Shown here: positions 5,795 to 8,080 of the stretch, one piece after another
Layout: each line of letters begins with the position of its first letter
Position numbering within the stretch: the stretch's first letter is position 1
Source: Chloroflexota bacterium
Lineage (GTDB): Bacteria > Chloroflexota > Anaerolineae > B4-G1 > SLSP01
DNA: 8,080 nucleotides
Assembly: GCA_022707725.1 (NCBI GenBank)
Contig: JAKJAB010000147.1
Location: forward strand, 1 to 8,080
Direction: 5' to 3'
Translations under genes and position numbers: made by a program
The notes under the pieces: generated by a model
What the model saw: only the letters and a program-made list of their open reading frames with translations
What the model was told of the DNA's origin: nothing
Databases searched by the model: none

Positions 5795-8080
5795 ATGATG
5801 CAACAGGTCCCATTCATTGGACGCGAGGAAGAATTAACCCTCATTGATCAAACTGTCAGTGAGTGGGGGACTCGACGCATTATTTGTGTCCAGGCAGACG
5901 GGGGTGTTGGCAAGACAAGATTGCTGCAGGAGGTACGCAACCGTTACAGTCAGGTCGAAGTGAATAAGCATTTACTTATCACAGATATTATTGACTTTGA
6001 CGACTATACTTATCACATTTCGCAAAATATTGGACGTCGTATCGCTCAAATGACAGATGAGGCTATGTTTGAGCCTTACATCCGGGGATTGGCAGACTAT
6101 CGACGAATGGAAGAGATTGGCATTAGCCCTGAGCGGTTGACTGAAGAATTGAAAAGAATCGATCAGGTTTTCGTCGAGTGTTTCAACAACGTGACAACGG
6201 AGCGACGCGTCATCCTTCTGCTTGATACAACAGATAAGTTGGAAGGGACAGAAGTCTGGGATTACATGCTCAGGCTTGGTTTGTATCTTAAGAATGTTGC
6301 GGTCCTTATTGCGGGTCGTAATGCCAAGAGTTTGTGGGAACAATTGCAGTCTCAATTGCATGCAGATGTCCAACTGATTGAACTTCTGGAGTTAAATCTG
6401 GAAGCCAGTGAATTATATCTAAGGGCCAAGCAAGATTTACGCCATATCACGCTTGATTCGCAGCTTGCACAGAAGGTGCTGTTGTTGGCCAAAGGACGTC
6501 CAATTCTCATTGACTTGGCTGTAGAATGGCTGGCGCGAGAGATTCCGCTGCCGTGGTTATTGGATAATGATCTGGAAGCATTGAAATCGCTATCTGATGC
6601 TGAAAGAAAAAAACATCAGGAAGAATTCGAAAAAAACCTGGTGCGCCGCATCACTGAAATGCGCAGCCCCACAGATTGGCTGTTCCGTACGCTGGCACGT
6701 ATCTATCCTCTTGATGTAGAAGGTATTGTCGCATTACTTGATCTCTCTGAAGAGAAGGCAAAGCCACTCTTTGAAGAGGCCAAAGGATACGTTTTTGTGA
6801 AATCTTTGCCCGATGGGCGGATTTCCCTTCATGACGAGGTTCGACGTATGGTTACTGAATACGTTTGGCCGGATATAGACCCCGGCGGTGATCGTAGACG
6901 ACGTGATAGTAAGCGAGCGGTTGGGTATTTGAAGGGGAAGATCGACGACCTGAGTGCGAAAATTGAACAGCTACGGCAACAAGAAGAAAAGGCACAGCGC
7001 GGGAGAGATAACACCGAAGCCTATAATGCTTTCATTCGACGTGAGGCGTTGGAAAGAGAAACGTGGGTGTTGGAAGAGCAACAATTGATCCATCAGTTAT
7101 CCGTAGATGTGGAGCAGGGTATAGATGTGTTCAATACTCTCTTTGACAAAGCAACTGCAGAATATCGGTTTTCTTACCGTGAAGCTTTGCTTACTGCTGT
7201 TCAACCATTTGCAAAGGAATTTTCGCCTTCACAACGGTATGAGGTGGATAGACGCAGGGCAGAATATTTGATTGCTGATGGTGAATTAGAAAAGGCAAAG
7301 GAAATAGCCACAGAATTGCTAGACCGAGGAGATCTTTCGTCTGAACAACGTGTCCGGGTGTTGATGCAATCTGGTGATGTAGAAATTCGAGTGCGTAATT
7401 TCGAGCAAGCGATAGAATTTTATGATGAAGCGGCAAAGATCTGTAAAGAAACGGGGCTTGAAAAACAGTTGGTGCAGGCTGAAAAAGGTATGGGGTATGG
7501 ATATCGTTTGCTAGGTTACCCTAATGAGGCCCAAGGCCACTACCTCCAGGCATTGAAACTGGCGCTTCGCTTGGGAGATCAACAGCAACAAGCCATAATC
7601 AGCAACAACCTGGCCTTCTTGCATACACTGCGACCAGTGACTCAGGACAAGGCCTTGCAGATGAGTGATCGCGCTATCGAGCTTTGGCACGAGTTGGGAT
7701 ACAAGCGCGGATTAGGGGCTGCCTACAACACGCGAGCCTGTATTTTATATCGCTTTGGGCGTTATGATGAGGCTTTTCGTTTCTTTCAACTTGCGATTGA
7801 TATTTTCCAACCTCAAAATGATTGGGAATGGTTAAGTACAGTCTACAGTTGGCGTGGCGTTACCTATTGGGCCATAGCCCGTTTTCACGAACCATCGCAA
7901 ACACAAGCACCATCGCTACTCGATAAAGCGCGCATTGATCTTGAAACCGCGCGGGATCATCTTGTCCCTCGTGATGCTCCAATGACTTTGAACCGTCTGG
8001 CGCGGGTATACCGTGACCTGAATCGCCCTGACGATGCAAGACGCCTTGCCGAACAGAGCTATATTCTGGCGCAAGAGGCG
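5795..8080 (+). CDS. STAND-type NTPase with winged helix, coiled coil and TPR repeats (runs off right edge)
   Basis: The frame is open for 762 codons to the last base of the window, so the C-terminus is missing. The protein opens with FIGREEEL (7-14), the usual lead-in of STAND and AAA16-type ATPases. Walker A ADGGVGKT is at 34-41, Walker B VILLLDTTD at 139-147, VLIAGRN at 170-176 and the GxP-like GRP at 234-236. A winged helix follows (about 306-358), then a charged coiled coil (about 372-430). From about 481 a TPR array includes NFEQAIEFYDEAAKICKETG, NEAQGHYLQALKLALRLGD and RYDEAFRFFQLAIDIF. Such repeats usually sense a ligand or partner and release the ATPase for oligomerisation. ATG at 5795 has AGGGGG (5783-5788) 6 nt upstream; the ATG at 5798 is a possible alternative. 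It is 15 nt after the EAD-NTPase gene, so the two are probably co-transcribed. No effector domain is visible in the part seen. Confidence 0.85.
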   Translation, partial: MMQQVPFIGREEELTLIDQTVSEWGTRRIICVQADGGVGKTRLLQEVRNRYSQVEVNKHLLITDIIDFDDYTYHISQNIGRRIAQMTDEAMFEPYIRGLADYRRMEEIGISPERLTEELKRIDQVFVECFNNVTTERRVILLLDTTDKLEGTEVWDYMLRLGLYLKNVAVLIAGRNAKSLWEQLQSQLHADVQLIELLELNLEASELYLRAKQDLRHITLDSQLAQKVLLLAKGRPILIDLAVEWLAREIPLPWLLDNDLEALKSLSDAERKKHQEEFEKNLVRRITEMRSPTDWLFRTLARIYPLDVEGIVALLDLSEEKAKPLFEEAKGYVFVKSLPDGRISLHDEVRRMVTEYVWPDIDPGGDRRRRDSKRAVGYLKGKIDDLSAKIEQLRQQEEKAQRGRDNTEAYNAFIRREALERETWVLEEQQLIHQLSVDVEQGIDVFNTLFDKATAEYRFSYREALLTAVQPFAKEFSPSQRYEVDRRRAEYLIADGELEKAKEIATELLDRGDLSSEQRVRVLMQSGDVEIRVRNFEQAIEFYDEAAKICKETGLEKQLVQAEKGMGYGYRLLGYPNEAQGHYLQALKLALRLGDQQQQAIISNNLAFLHTLRPVTQDKALQMSDRAIELWHELGYKRGLGAAYNTRACILYRFGRYDEAFRFFQLAIDIFQPQNDWEWLSTVYSWRGVTYWAIARFHEPSQTQAPSLLDKARIDLETARDHLVPRDAPMTLNRLARVYRDLNRPDDARRLAEQSYILAQEA

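Noticed and set aside
5972..6373. Minus-strand frame of 133 codons inside the second NTPase gene
   Set aside because: It is antisense to the Walker B region of a clear NTPase, and I found no family resemblance or supporting context for it.

Overview
The window looks like part of a bacterial anti-phage defence island, and Chloroflexota is the most likely source. That assignment is inference. It rests on three things: GC-rich BREX genes, short palindromic and TTTCACG-type intergenic repeats of a kind I associate with that phylum, and an effector-associated-domain (EAD)-like NTPase gene. No rRNA, tRNA or housekeeping gene is present to anchor the taxonomy.

Left half, minus strand (about 3701 down to 1): a BREX operon read right to left. 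Its order is brxE-like, brxA (DUF1819), brxB (DUF1788), an unrecognised 362-residue gene, and the first 138 codons of a PglX-like methyltransferase gene that leaves the window at base 1. The brxE-brxA-brxB start fits BREX type 6. In the type 6 order as I know it, the large ATPase gene brxC lies between brxB and pglX. Here that place is taken by an unrelated gene with visibly lower GC. brxC, pglZ, brxD and brxHI are not in the window and could lie beyond the left edge. The gaps between BREX genes carry unusual structure. One is a 22-bp-arm hairpin followed by a T-run after brxB. The other is an array of AACGTGA units between brxA and brxB, flanked by 12-bp direct repeats, with a related cluster between brxE and brxA.

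Middle (3702-3985): a divergent intergenic region. It holds a plausible minus-strand promoter for the BREX genes and one or two plus-strand promoters. The better plus-strand promoter has a perfect TTGACA, and its -10 is overlapped by one of three copies of a GCTATAC/GTATAGC heptamer, an operator-like arrangement.

Right half, plus strand (3986-8080): two adjacent genes, 15 nt apart, each with a strong ribosome binding site and clearly lower GC than the BREX genes. The first encodes a 597-residue protein with an EAD-like N-terminus, a proline-rich linker and a STAND-type P-loop NTPase. The second, cut off by the window end, encodes at least 762 residues: a STAND-type NTPase, a winged helix, a coiled coil and a TPR array. 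This is the usual layout of a sensor ATPase. No nuclease, protease, TIR or other toxic domain is visible in either protein, so an effector would have to be recruited through the EAD, be encoded downstream, or be of an unknown kind. The divergent pair is the best candidate in the window for an undescribed system. The 362-residue gene inside the BREX operon is the second.
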